This document shows positions 50,151 through 58,528 of a stretch of 64,000 nt of DNA, piece by piece. Under the pieces are notes generated by a model. The model saw only the letters and a list, made by a program, of their open reading frames with translations, was not told the DNA's origin and did no database searches. Positions within the stretch are counted from its first letter, which is position 1. Each line of letters opens with the position of its first letter. Source of the stretch: Mesorhizobium sp. ES1-1 (GTDB lineage Bacteria; Pseudomonadota; Alphaproteobacteria; Rhizobiales; Rhizobiaceae); NCBI RefSeq assembly GCF_020164785.1, contig NZ_JAIUGX010000009.1, forward strand, positions 124,001 to 188,000. The letters run 5' to 3'. The translations under genes were made by a program, and so were the position numbers.

Positions 50151-51185
50151 TTACGGATTGCTGTCGATGAGTTCCGCCGCGAGACGCGACAGCAGCTTCA
50201 CCGCCGCGCCATAAGTTCTGGCCTTCTCAGGATTGGAGGCGTTGCCGTCCAGGGCACGCTTGTAGACGCCCTGGCAGATCGCGGCCAAACGGAAGAAGGA
50301 GAAGGCGAGGAAGAAGGTCCAGTCGCCGACGCCGGTGAGTCCGCGCCGCCGGCAATAGGCGGCGACATAGGCCTCCTCCGAGGGCAGACCGACGGCAGGA
50401 CGGTCGATGCCGCCCAAGCCGCAAAAACCGGAGGCATGCGGCAGGCGCCATTGCATGCATTGGTAAGCCAAATCGGCCAAGGGGTGGCCCAACGTCGAAA
50501 GCTCCCAGTCGAGCACCGCGGCGACCCTTGGCCGGTCCGTCGCAAAGATCAGATTGTCCAGCCGGTAGTCGCCATGGACCAGCGAGACGCGGCCGTCCTC
50601 GACTGGCAAGTGTGTCTCCAGCCACGATACCAGCCGGTCCATGTCGGCGACGGTGCCGGTTTCCGACGCATGATACTGGCTGGTCCAACGCGCCAACTGT
50701 CTCTGGAAATAGCTGCCCGGCCGGCCGAAGTCGGCGAGCCCGACTGCCGCGACGTCGACTTCGTGCAAGGCAGTGAGAGTTTCGTTCATGGCATCGTAGA
50801 TGGCGGCGCGTTCATCGGTGTCGCGCGCTTCCGGCAAGGCCGGATCCCAGAAGATCCGCCCGTCGACGAAATTCATGACGTAGAACATGCGGCCGATGGG
50901 CGAGTCCTCGGCCGAGAGATGCAGCATCGCGGGCACGGGCACGGCGGTGCCGGCGAGCGCGCTCATCACCTTGAACTCACGGTCGACCTGATGCGCCGAT
51001 TTCAGCAATTGCCCCGCCGGCTTGGCACGCAGCACGTAGCGGCCGCTTGCCGCGGTCAGCAGGTAGGTTGGATTCGACTGGCCGGTCTTGAATTTCTCGA
51101 TCTCGGCGAGCCCGCGAAAGCCGGGTATGTTCGCCTCCAGATAAGGCGCAAGCGCCGACTGGTCGAGAACGTTCGGGTCGCTCAT
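50151..51185 (-). CDS. APH-family phosphotransferase (ACAD10/11 kinase-domain or LvaA-like)
   Basis: 344 residues with the aminoglycoside-phosphotransferase/choline-kinase fold. Motifs: GQSNPTYLLTAASGRYVLRAKP (nucleotide loop and Lys), the catalytic loop LVHGDYRLDNLIF, and the metal-binding AAVLDWELSTLGHPLADLAY. This subgroup matches the kinase half of human ACAD10/11 and LvaA, which phosphorylate the 4-hydroxyl of 4-hydroxyacyl-CoA. The start overlaps the MaoC gene stop by 4 nt. A matching ACAD gene lies divergently at 52648. Confidence 0.88.
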   Translation of the reverse strand: MSDPNVLDQSALAPYLEANIPGFRGLAEIEKFKTGQSNPTYLLTAASGRYVLRAKPAGQLLKSAHQVDREFKVMSALAGTAVPVPAMLHLSAEDSPIGRMFYVMNFVDGRIFWDPALPEARDTDERAAIYDAMNETLTALHEVDVAAVGLADFGRPGSYFQRQLARWTSQYHASETGTVADMDRLVSWLETHLPVEDGRVSLVHGDYRLDNLIFATDRPRVAAVLDWELSTLGHPLADLAYQCMQWRLPHASGFCGLGGIDRPAVGLPSEEAYVAAYCRRRGLTGVGDWTFFLAFSFFRLAAICQGVYKRALDGNASNPEKARTYGAAVKLLSRLAAELIDSNP

Positions 51186-51688
51186 GCAGTCTCGGGGGTG
51201 GTCTCGGGCTGGCGTTCGACCAGGGTCAGGGTCAGCCAGCGAGCGGTCAGCGCCGGCTTCTTGGAGCCCTCGATCTCGATCGTCACGTCATGCGCGGTCT
51301 GGACCCAGCCGGACGGCCTGATCTTGACGTCGGCCAGCACGAAACGGGTGCGTATACGTGCGCCTGTCTTCACCGGCGCCAGGAAGCGCAGCGAGTCGAA
51401 GCCGTGGTTGACGCCCATCTTGCCGTTTTCCAGCGGCGGCATGGTCTCGAACGTCATGGCCGACAACAGTGACAGCGACAGGAAACCATGGGCGATGGTG
51501 CCGCCGAACGGCGTCTCCAGCCTTGCCCGCTCCGGGTCGCAATGGATAAACTGATGGTCGTCGGTGGCGTCGGCGAACTGGTCGATCATGCGTTGCGTCA
51601 CAACGCGCCAAGGGGACACGCCGACCTCCTTGCCGACGCTTGCCAGAAGCACATCGAGACTGATTGGTTCCACGCCCATGTCCTCCAT
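51182..51688 (-). CDS. MaoC family (R)-specific enoyl-CoA hydratase
   Basis: Hot-dog-fold protein of about 168 residues. The start is the ATG at 51688 with GGGAG 6-7 nt upstream. The hydratase signature is QFADATDDHQFIHCDPERARLETPFGGTIAHGFLSLSLL, with Asp and His of the active site in DDHQFIHCD and the GTIAHGFLSLSL helix. It overlaps the kinase gene by 4 nt and follows the SDR gene by 29 nt. It probably hydrates or dehydrates an acyl-CoA in the same pathway. Confidence 0.9.
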   Translation of the reverse strand: MEDMGVEPISLDVLLASVGKEVGVSPWRVVTQRMIDQFADATDDHQFIHCDPERARLETPFGGTIAHGFLSLSLLSAMTFETMPPLENGKMGVNHGFDSLRFLAPVKTGARIRTRFVLADVKIRPSGWVQTAHDVTIEIEGSKKPALTARWLTLTLVERQPETTPETA

Positions 51689-51717
51689 TTCACTCCCGGT
51701 TCGACAGCCGGGAAATG

Positions 51718-52533
51718 TCATTCCTTGAACAGTGTCAAGCCATGCTGAACCGACTGCCCGCCGTCGATCGGCAGGATGGCGCCGGTGACATAGCTGCCCG
51801 CACGGCCGCACAAATAGAGTGTTGCGCCGGCAATGTCATCCGGCGCGCCGATACGGCCGATCGGAACATGGTCGCCGACGTGCCTGGCCTGTTCGTCCGT
51901 AGCGGTGGCAAAGGCCGTCATGCGGCTTTGGAATGGGCCGGGAGCGAAAGCGTTGACGGTAATGCGGCGGGTGGCGAATTCCGACGCCAAAGTTCGCGTC
52001 AGGTGATGAACGGCAGCCTTCGACGCCGTGTAGGAATAGGCGTCATCGGCCAGCGGCTGCGTGCCCATCACGGAGCCCAGATTGATCACCCGAGCCGGAT
52101 CGCCGTCGCTGGCCGCGGCATCGAGCAGCGGCAGCAATTCACGCGTCAAATGGAAGACTGCGGTGACGTTGACGCCGAACACCTTGGCCCAGGCATGGTA
52201 GGGAAAACTCTCCAGCGGCGCGCCCCAGGAGACGCCGGCATTGTTGACCAGGATGTTCAGCCTGTCGGTGCGCGCCTTGACCTCGGCGACGAGTGCGGCG
52301 ATGCCAGCCTCGCTGGAGACATCACCGGCAAAGCCTTCGGCGCCGCCGGAAGCTCCAAGGCCGTTCAGTTCGGCAGCGACCCTGATGCAGTCCTCGCCCT
52401 TGCGCGACGCGATCATTACGCTGGCGCCGGCCCTGACCAGGGCGGTCGCCGCCATGCGGCCAATGCCGGTCGCGGCGCCCGTTACCAGCGCCGTCTTGCC
52501 GGCTACCGAAAACAGCTCGTCCAGATAGCTCAT
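51718..52533 (-). CDS. SDR family oxidoreductase
   Basis: About 271 residues. The ATG at 52533 has GAGGA 6-7 nt upstream. The NAD(P) site is LVTGAATGIGRMAATALVRAG; NNAGVSWG and the catalytic YSYTASKAAVHHL follow, and the C-terminus is GAILPIDGGQSVQHG. It is the first gene of the minus-strand SDR-MaoC-kinase operon and is divergent from the ACAD gene (114 nt apart). Likely a hydroxyacyl-CoA or alcohol dehydrogenase. Confidence 0.9.
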   Translation of the reverse strand: MSYLDELFSVAGKTALVTGAATGIGRMAATALVRAGASVMIASRKGEDCIRVAAELNGLGASGGAEGFAGDVSSEAGIAALVAEVKARTDRLNILVNNAGVSWGAPLESFPYHAWAKVFGVNVTAVFHLTRELLPLLDAAASDGDPARVINLGSVMGTQPLADDAYSYTASKAAVHHLTRTLASEFATRRITVNAFAPGPFQSRMTAFATATDEQARHVGDHVPIGRIGAPDDIAGATLYLCGRAGSYVTGAILPIDGGQSVQHGLTLFKE

Positions 52534-52647
52534 CCAAGTCCTCGCGTTCGGCATGCTGGCAAACAGTTCGCGTTGACAAGGCTATCCGAAGTACGGTCAT
52601 CCTCGCCACGGGTAAAATGCCCGGCGTGCATGAAGGGTTAGCGACGG

Positions 52648-53889
52648 ATGACGGAGATGAATCTCGGCATGACCGAGCGGCTGAAGCCGATCCACGCGCG
52701 CGTCGCGGCCATGGTGCGCGACGAGATCATGCCGCTCGACAAGGAATTCCTGGGCGAGGTCGGCAAGGCCGGCGACCGCTGGACCTACAGCGCACGGCAG
52801 ACGGAAATTCTCGAAGGCCTGAAGAGGACGGCGCGGGAGCGCGGCCTGTGGAATTTCTGGCTGACCGGCTCGGAACGCGGCTACGGTCTTTCGACGGTCG
52901 AGTACGCCTATCTCGCCGAGGAAATGGGCAAGGCGCATCTCGGAGCGGAGACCTTCAACTGCTCGGCCCCCGACACCGGCAATATGGAGGTGCTGGAGCG
53001 CTACGGCTCGGCCGATCACAAGCAGGCATGGCTGGAGCCGCTGCTCGACGGCAAGATCCGCTCGGCCTACCTGATGACCGAGCCGGATGTCGCGTCATCC
53101 GATGCCACCAACATATCGATGCGCTGCGAACGACAGGGCGGCGAGTATGTGCTCAACGGCGAGAAATGGTGGGCGTCCGGCGCCGGCGATCCGCGTTGCG
53201 CGATCTATATCGTCATGGTCAGGACGGGAGATGACAGCGAGCCGCGGCATCGCCGCCATTCGATGATCCTGGTGCCCGCCGGGACGAGGGGTGTGACCAA
53301 GGTCCGGGCCATGCAGGTCTATGGCGACGACGACGCACCGCATGGCCACATGCATCTGCGTTTCGACAATGTGCGGGTGCCGGCAACCAACCTGATCCTG
53401 GGCGAGGGCAGGGGTTTCGAGATCGCGCAAGGGCGGCTCGGCCCGGGCCGCATCCATCATTGCATGCGCGCCATCGGCCAGGCCGAGATGGCGCTCGAGA
53501 TGCTCTGCCAGCGTTCGGTGCGGCGCGAGGCTTTCGGTCAGGCCCTGGCAAAGCTCGGCGCCAATTTCGACATTATCGCCGAATGCCGCATGGAGATCGA
53601 GATGGCCCGCCTACTCTGCCTCAAGGCGGCTTGGATGATCGACCAGGGCGATGCGCGCGCCGCGGCACCGTGGATCAGCCAGATCAAGGTCGTGGCGCCG
53701 CGGGTTGCGCTGAAAGTCACCGACGAGGCAGTGCAGATGTTCGGCGCACAGGGCATTAGCCAAGACACGCCCTTGGCGCGCTCTTGGACGCATCTGAGGA
53801 CGTTGCGGCTGGCCGACGGACCAGACGCCGTGCATCGCCGGCAGGTGGCTCGCGCCGAATTGAAGAAGCACACGCAGGAAAAGGTCTAA
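52648..53889 (+). CDS. Acyl-CoA dehydrogenase, ACAD10/11 subgroup
   Basis: 413 residues, FAD-dependent. Subgroup features match ACAD10/11-type proteins closely: FNCSAPDTGNMEVLERYGS, MTEPDVASSDATNI, GEKWWASGAGDPRCAIYI and FEIAQGRLGPGRIHHCMRAIG. In this subgroup, some members remove the phosphate from 4-phosphoacyl-CoA to give an enoyl-CoA instead of simple dehydrogenation. The APH kinase that would supply the phosphorylated substrate is encoded divergently at 50151-51185. The start ATG at 52648 lies at the end of a 114-nt shared promoter region. Confidence 0.9.
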   Translation: MTEMNLGMTERLKPIHARVAAMVRDEIMPLDKEFLGEVGKAGDRWTYSARQTEILEGLKRTARERGLWNFWLTGSERGYGLSTVEYAYLAEEMGKAHLGAETFNCSAPDTGNMEVLERYGSADHKQAWLEPLLDGKIRSAYLMTEPDVASSDATNISMRCERQGGEYVLNGEKWWASGAGDPRCAIYIVMVRTGDDSEPRHRRHSMILVPAGTRGVTKVRAMQVYGDDDAPHGHMHLRFDNVRVPATNLILGEGRGFEIAQGRLGPGRIHHCMRAIGQAEMALEMLCQRSVRREAFGQALAKLGANFDIIAECRMEIEMARLLCLKAAWMIDQGDARAAAPWISQIKVVAPRVALKVTDEAVQMFGAQGISQDTPLARSWTHLRTLRLADGPDAVHRRQVARAELKKHTQEKV

Positions 53890-53941
53890 GCTTAACGAGA
53901 GTGGGCGGCGTTGCTGTTTCCCGGTATCAAAGAGAGGTCCG

Positions 53942-54979
53942 ATGACTATGCCGTCCGAGATGAAAGCTCTGCTGCTGATCGGCGACGGCTATGCGAGGAC
54001 ACCAACCGCCAGCGTGCTGGAGGCGATGGAACCCTATCTGCGGCCCGGCCGCATCGCCGTGCCGACGCCAGGGCCGACGCAGGTCCTGATAAAGGTCGGC
54101 CTGGCTTCGATCAATCCGTCCGACGTCATGTTCGTCAAGGGCCAGTACGGCCAACCTCGCGTGAAGGGACAGCCGGCCGGCTTCGAAGGGGTCGGCACGG
54201 TCGTTGCCAGCGGTGACGAAGCCTATCCCAAGAGCCTGATCGGCAAGCGGGTCGCTTTCGCCACCGGCGTCAGCAATTGGGGCTCATGGGCCGAATATGC
54301 CCTCGCCGAGGCGGCAGCCTGTATCCCGCTGCTCGATACGGTGCGCGACGAGGACGGCGCGGCAATGATCGTCAATCCCCTCACCGCGCTCGCCATGTTC
54401 GATATCGTCAGGGAAGAAGGCGAGAAGGCTTTCATCATGACCGCCGGCGCCAGCCAGCTCAGCAAGCTGATCATAGGCCTGGCCAGGGAAGTGGGCTTCC
54501 GGCCGATCGTCACCGTGCGGCGCAACGACCAGATCGCGTCGCTGAAAGAGCTTGGCGCGGCGCACGTCCTCAACGAAAAGGCATCGGATTTTAAAGCCGT
54601 GCTGCGCGAGGTGATCAAAGCCGAGCAGCCGCGCATCTTCCTCGACGCGGTGACTGGGCCATTGGCCTCGACCATCTTCGATGCCATGCCTAGACGGGCG
54701 CGCTGGGTCATCTACGGCCGGCTCGATCCCGAGCCGACGATCATCCTTGAACCCGGCCAGATGATCTTCCAGCACAAGCATATAGAAGGCTTCTGGCTGA
54801 GCGAGTGGATGCGCCAGTTCCGCGACCGCCGCGGCCCGGCAATCCTTGAAGCACAGCAGCGCTTTTCCGACGGACGCTGGTCGACGGATGTTACGGCTAT
54901 CGTGCCCATCGCCGAGGCGATGGCGCGGATACCGGCGGAACTGGCGAAGCCGAACGGGAAGGTGTTCCTCAGGCCTTGA
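53942..54979 (+). CDS. MDR superfamily zinc-independent NAD(P)H:quinone-oxidoreductase-like protein
   Basis: 345 residues, medium-chain dehydrogenase/reductase fold. The N-terminal half has VLIKVGLASINPSDVMFVKGQYG and GFEGVGTVVASG. The Rossmann part has AFIMTAGASQLSKLIIGLAREVG in the place of the usual GxGxxG, and VTVRRNDQIASLKELGAAHVLNEK. The structural zinc cysteines are absent, as in quinone reductase/enoyl reductase members. It follows the ACAD gene by 52 nt on the same strand and may act in the same pathway; the substrate is unknown. Confidence 0.85.
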   Translation: MTMPSEMKALLLIGDGYARTPTASVLEAMEPYLRPGRIAVPTPGPTQVLIKVGLASINPSDVMFVKGQYGQPRVKGQPAGFEGVGTVVASGDEAYPKSLIGKRVAFATGVSNWGSWAEYALAEAAACIPLLDTVRDEDGAAMIVNPLTALAMFDIVREEGEKAFIMTAGASQLSKLIIGLAREVGFRPIVTVRRNDQIASLKELGAAHVLNEKASDFKAVLREVIKAEQPRIFLDAVTGPLASTIFDAMPRRARWVIYGRLDPEPTIILEPGQMIFQHKHIEGFWLSEWMRQFRDRRGPAILEAQQRFSDGRWSTDVTAIVPIAEAMARIPAELAKPNGKVFLRP

Positions 54980-55149
54980 ATGCGCGGCGAACTTGAAGAA
55001 ACGCCCTCAGCTTCAAAGCAGCGTGAAGGCGTGGCGACCGAGCCATCAGCCCCCTATGCCACGCTGCTTTGTCCGTGATATGTCGCCGCCATCGAATGCC
55101 GGACGGGCGCGGGCATCGGCGTGTTCGGGAAGTGGTGTGGAGTGCCTCG

Positions 55150-56316
55150 ATGACGATTTCCAAGCCGGTCTTCGACCGTTTGGGCTTTACCCTGTGGGTC
55201 GGGGCGCTCCTGGTCGTCCTGGTGCTGGTGCTTTTGGCGCCAGACACACGCACGGTGCAACTCGCCTACCGATACGGCAGCGAAGAATTCCTGGCAGGCC
55301 GGCCGCTCTACAATCTCCGGTCAGAGATGGGATATCTCTACGCGCCCGCCTTTGCTGCGCTTTATGTCCCGATGGTCAAGCTCGGCCCGCATCTCGGGGG
55401 CCTTGTGTGGCATCTGATCGGCTTCGCGGTGCTCACCTACGCCGCCATGCGGCAGGTGCGCAAGCTCGGCGGCGGGGAATTGACATGGCTGATCTCCTAC
55501 GGCCTTTTCCTCGCCTTGCCGCTGGCGCTTGGGGCGATCCGCAACGGTCAATCAACGATCCTTTTGACCGGGGCCTGTTGGCTTCTCACCCTGTCGGCCC
55601 TTGAGGGGCGGCGCGCCGAGACGTTCTTCTGGGCGTCGCTCGCCATCATCGCCAAGCCCACCGCGCTCATCATGATGCTCCTGGCGGGCGCGCTGCGGCC
55701 GCGGCTGATACCGATGCTTGTTCTGTCGCTGCTGTTCGTGCTTGCCCTGCCTTACGCGTTTGCTCCCGCCGCCTACCTCAATGACCAGTATCGGGATTTC
55801 GCCCACATGCTGACGTCGATGGCGGTCGAGGACGGCAGCCACTTCGTACCCACCGATTTCACCGCACCCTTCACCAGAATGGGACTGCCCATTCCGGAAT
55901 TCTATGCCACGATGGTGCGCGTCTTCATGGCCCTGTTCACGCTCTCGGCGGTCATCTGGTTCGATCGCAGGCTCGAGGATGGCACCACAGGATTGGCGAT
56001 CTTCCTGACGGCAACCTTCTACATGTGCGTCTTCAACCCGCGCGTCGAGCCCAACACCTATGCCATGATCGCCGTGCCCGCCGGTGTCGCCGTTGCCCTG
56101 TTGTGGCGCGAAGACCGTGGCGGCGTCCTGGCCTCGGTGCTGTCCATGATGCTGTTCCTGACTGGGCTGACCGGTGTCGAGGCCCATGTCCAGACGTTGC
56201 TCTACCCCTGGTTCCGGCCGATCGCGGTCACCTTCATTGCCGGATCGCTGCTATGGTGGTTCTGGGCCGGCGCGGGGCAGAAGATTGCGAATGCCGGACC
56301 TGCCGCAAATGGCTGA
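55150..56316 (+). CDS. GT87-family (DUF2029) integral membrane glycosyltransferase
   Basis: About 388 residues with 9-10 membrane segments, GT-C fold, of the family of polyprenyl-phosphate-sugar-dependent mannosyltransferases such as PimE. Start ATG at 55150 with GGAG about 9 nt upstream. Landmarks: RTVQLAYRYGSEEFLAGRPLYN in the first periplasmic loop, where catalytic acidic residues are expected, PLALGAIRNGQSTILL and FNPRVEPNTYAMIAVPAG. It likely moves a sugar from a lipid-phosphate donor to an envelope glycoconjugate. It overlaps the GT2 gene by 26 nt. Confidence 0.82.
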   Translation: MTISKPVFDRLGFTLWVGALLVVLVLVLLAPDTRTVQLAYRYGSEEFLAGRPLYNLRSEMGYLYAPAFAALYVPMVKLGPHLGGLVWHLIGFAVLTYAAMRQVRKLGGGELTWLISYGLFLALPLALGAIRNGQSTILLTGACWLLTLSALEGRRAETFFWASLAIIAKPTALIMMLLAGALRPRLIPMLVLSLLFVLALPYAFAPAAYLNDQYRDFAHMLTSMAVEDGSHFVPTDFTAPFTRMGLPIPEFYATMVRVFMALFTLSAVIWFDRRLEDGTTGLAIFLTATFYMCVFNPRVEPNTYAMIAVPAGVAVALLWREDRGGVLASVLSMMLFLTGLTGVEAHVQTLLYPWFRPIAVTFIAGSLLWWFWAGAGQKIANAGPAANG

Positions 56317-57298
56317 TTTGCCGAAAACCCTCGATATCGTGGCGCCGTTCTTCAACGAGGCGCAATCGGCATCGGCCTTCGCCGAACTGCTCGCCGCGCT
56401 GGAGGCAGAGGTAGGAAGCCGCTTCGGCATGACCGTCCACAAGATCCTTGTCGACGATGGCAGCCGGGATGATGGCGCCGTGCGGTTCGCGCAGGCGCTG
56501 TCCGGCTCGTGGCAAGTGGTGACACTCAGCCGCAATTTCGGCAAGGAGGTCGCCGTGCTCGCCGGTCTCGACCAGTCAAGCGCCGACATGGTGCTGATCA
56601 TGGACTCCGACCTCCAGCATTCCATGGATATCAGCCTGAAGCTGATCGCCGAGCTGGTGCAGAGTCCGGATATCGATGTCGTGTACGCGCAAAATGACAG
56701 GCGCGAGGCGAGCTGGCGGCGCAGCCAGCTGGCACGGCTGTTCTACAGTCTGATCAACAGCAGCCAGCGTTTCGACATCCCCGAGAACGCCGGCGATTTT
56801 CGCGTTATGCGCCGCGCGGTGGCGCGCGCCCTGACCAGCCTGCGCGACAAGCGGCGCTTCAACAAGGGGCTGTTTGCCTGGGCCGGCTTTCGCCAGAAGG
56901 CTTTGCCCTACTCGCCCGAAAGCCGCGCCAGCGGCACCTCGAAATGGAGCCGGCTGAACCTGATTGCCTTCTCGCTTGAGGGCTTCACCTCCTTCTCGGT
57001 CATTCCCTTGCGCCTGATCAGCCTCAGCGGGTTGCTGGCGGCATTTGCCGGCGCACTCTATGGCGCCAAGGTGCTCTTCGAGGTGGTCTTCTTTGGCATT
57101 GCCGTTCCGGGCTATCCAAGCCTTCTGGTCGCCGTCGTCCTCTTCGGCGGCCTCAACCTGACGCTGCTTGGCCTGATCGGCGAGTATGTCTGGGTTGCGC
57201 TGAGTGAAAGCAAGGACCGGCCCGTCTACATCGTGCGCGATGTCGTGCGCAGCGAGAACGCTGCCAGCAAGCCGACTCCGGGTCTTCTCGACGGATGA
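56291..57298 (+). CDS. GT2-family polyprenyl-phosphate glycosyltransferase (GtrB/ArnC-like)
   Basis: About 335 residues: a cytoplasmic GT-A domain plus two C-terminal membrane helices. Motifs: DIVAPFFNEAQSASAF, ILVDDGSRDDG, TLSRNFGKEVAVLAGLDQ and the metal-binding VLIMDSDLQH, then SKWSRLNLIAFSLEGFTSFS, which leads into helices LISLSGLLAAFAGALYGA and SLLVAVVLFGGLNLTLLGLIGEY. It probably makes undecaprenyl-phosphate-sugar. The ATG at 56291 lies inside the end of the GT87 gene; its stop overlaps the deacetylase start by 4 nt. Confidence 0.9.
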   Translation: MPDLPQMADLPKTLDIVAPFFNEAQSASAFAELLAALEAEVGSRFGMTVHKILVDDGSRDDGAVRFAQALSGSWQVVTLSRNFGKEVAVLAGLDQSSADMVLIMDSDLQHSMDISLKLIAELVQSPDIDVVYAQNDRREASWRRSQLARLFYSLINSSQRFDIPENAGDFRVMRRAVARALTSLRDKRRFNKGLFAWAGFRQKALPYSPESRASGTSKWSRLNLIAFSLEGFTSFSVIPLRLISLSGLLAAFAGALYGAKVLFEVVFFGIAVPGYPSLLVAVVLFGGLNLTLLGLIGEYVWVALSESKDRPVYIVRDVVRSENAASKPTPGLLDG

Positions 57299-58113
57299 CG
57301 CGCCGCATCCGCCTGATTGCCGACGATTACGGCCTGGCGCCTGGCGTTTCCGCGGGTATCCTCGATCTGCTCGAGCGTGGACGCCTGACCGGCACCAGCT
57401 GCATGACCGGCTTTCCGGAATGGCCGGAGGAGGCGGCTCGTTTGGCGCCTCTCATCGGCCGCGTCGCTGTCGGGCTGCATCTCACCTTGACCGATCAGCA
57501 GGCCGTGACAGGCAGGTCGAGCCTGGCGCCGGAGGGCAGGCTGCCCATGCTCCGCACATTGGCATTGCCGATCCTGCGCGAGCGTGTCGACGAGCGCGAT
57601 GTCCGCGCCGAGCTCGACGCCCAGTACCGCCGCTTCGTCGAGGCATTGGGACGCCCGCCGGCGTTTGTCGACGGGCATCAGCATGTGCATTTCCTCCCCG
57701 TGGTGCGCCAATGGCTGCGAACGCGTTTCGCCGAAGTCGCCGACAGGCCGGCGCTGCGTGGGGGGCCGGCGCTGAGCGGTGCCGCTGTGGCGCCAAAGGT
57801 CGCGGCGATCGCCGCCGTGGCGGCCGGTTTCGACCGCTCGATGCAACGCGCCGGCTTCTCGGTCCTCAGACCCCTGGGCGGCATCTATGATTGGCGTCAC
57901 CCCGAGAGATTTGCCCCATTGTTGAAAGCCGCGGTTGAAGACTTGCCTGAGGGCGGCCTGTTCATGTGCCACCCCGGCCATGTGGACACGACGCTGGGCG
58001 CACGCGACCCGATGCGGACCGTGCGGGAGGTCGAGTTCGCTTTCCTGGCGTCGGACGAATTCGGTGCCTTCCTGAAGGGTGCCGACGTCGAGATCAGGAT
58101 CGGCGGCAAATGA
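57295..58113 (+). CDS. YdjC/ChbG/HpnK-family carbohydrate deacetylase
   Basis: 272 residues. Metal-binding signature: LIADDYGLAPGVSAGI at the N-terminus (Asp-Asp), VGLHLTLTD and VDGHQHVHFLP, and a late GLFMCHPGHVD. Family members remove N-acetyl groups from sugars: ChbG on diacetylchitobiose, HpnK on N-acetylglucosaminyl hopanoids and NaxD on undecaprenyl-phosphate-N-acetylgalactosamine. Between a GtrB-like GT2 gene and gtrA, the last type of substrate is the most fitting. 4-nt overlaps on both sides show tight coupling. Confidence 0.88.
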   Translation: MTRRIRLIADDYGLAPGVSAGILDLLERGRLTGTSCMTGFPEWPEEAARLAPLIGRVAVGLHLTLTDQQAVTGRSSLAPEGRLPMLRTLALPILRERVDERDVRAELDAQYRRFVEALGRPPAFVDGHQHVHFLPVVRQWLRTRFAEVADRPALRGGPALSGAAVAPKVAAIAAVAAGFDRSMQRAGFSVLRPLGGIYDWRHPERFAPLLKAAVEDLPEGGLFMCHPGHVDTTLGARDPMRTVREVEFAFLASDEFGAFLKGADVEIRIGGK

Positions 58114-58517
58114 GCGGCGCCCTCCAGTCCCGGCGTTCGACCGCCAACAAGATCATGCGCTTCGCCATTGTCGGACTGGTGAACACGGCCATCGACCTGG
58201 CGGGCTTCTTCCTGCTGCTAAAGCTGCAGGTCCCGCCGCTGCCCGCCAATATCGTCTCCTGGTTCGTTGCCGTCGTTTTCTCGTTCGTGGCGAATGGCTT
58301 CTGGTCGTTCGAGCGCGATCCGAACATCCGGCTGCGTGACGCCTTCCTTCGCTTCGCCTCGCTTGGAGCGGCAATCTCGCTCGGCGTCTCCAGCCTTTCG
58401 ATCGCGCTGCTCGCCGGGGCCATAGGCGTGTGGCCGGCGAAGATCGGCGGGGTCATCGTGGCGGCGTTGCTGAATTTCCTTGCCGCCCGCTGGTCGATCG
58501 AAGGCCGTCTGAAATAG
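58110..58517 (+). CDS. GtrA-family membrane protein (lipid-linked sugar flippase-like)
   Basis: 135 residues with four membrane helices: MRFAIVGLVNTAIDLAGFFLL, PANIVSWFVAVVFSFVANGFW, RFASLGAAISLGVSSLSIALL and KIGGVIVAALLNFLAARW. The motif FSFVANGFWSFE is characteristic of GtrA. GtrA proteins work with GtrB-type transferases to bring polyprenyl-phosphate sugars to the periplasmic side. The ATG overlaps the deacetylase stop by 4 nt. It is the last gene of the four-gene cassette. Confidence 0.9.
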   Translation: MSGALQSRRSTANKIMRFAIVGLVNTAIDLAGFFLLLKLQVPPLPANIVSWFVAVVFSFVANGFWSFERDPNIRLRDAFLRFASLGAAISLGVSSLSIALLAGAIGVWPAKIGGVIVAALLNFLAARWSIEGRLK

Positions 58518-58528
58518 TCCGGACTATT
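58513..58528. repeat. 16-bp perfect palindrome over two convergent stop codons
   Basis: AATAGTCCGGACTATT contains the TAG stop of gtrA on the plus strand and the TAG stop of the RND permease on the minus strand, placed symmetrically about the centre. It has no loop and no T run, so it is a weak terminator at best. Confidence 0.5.
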
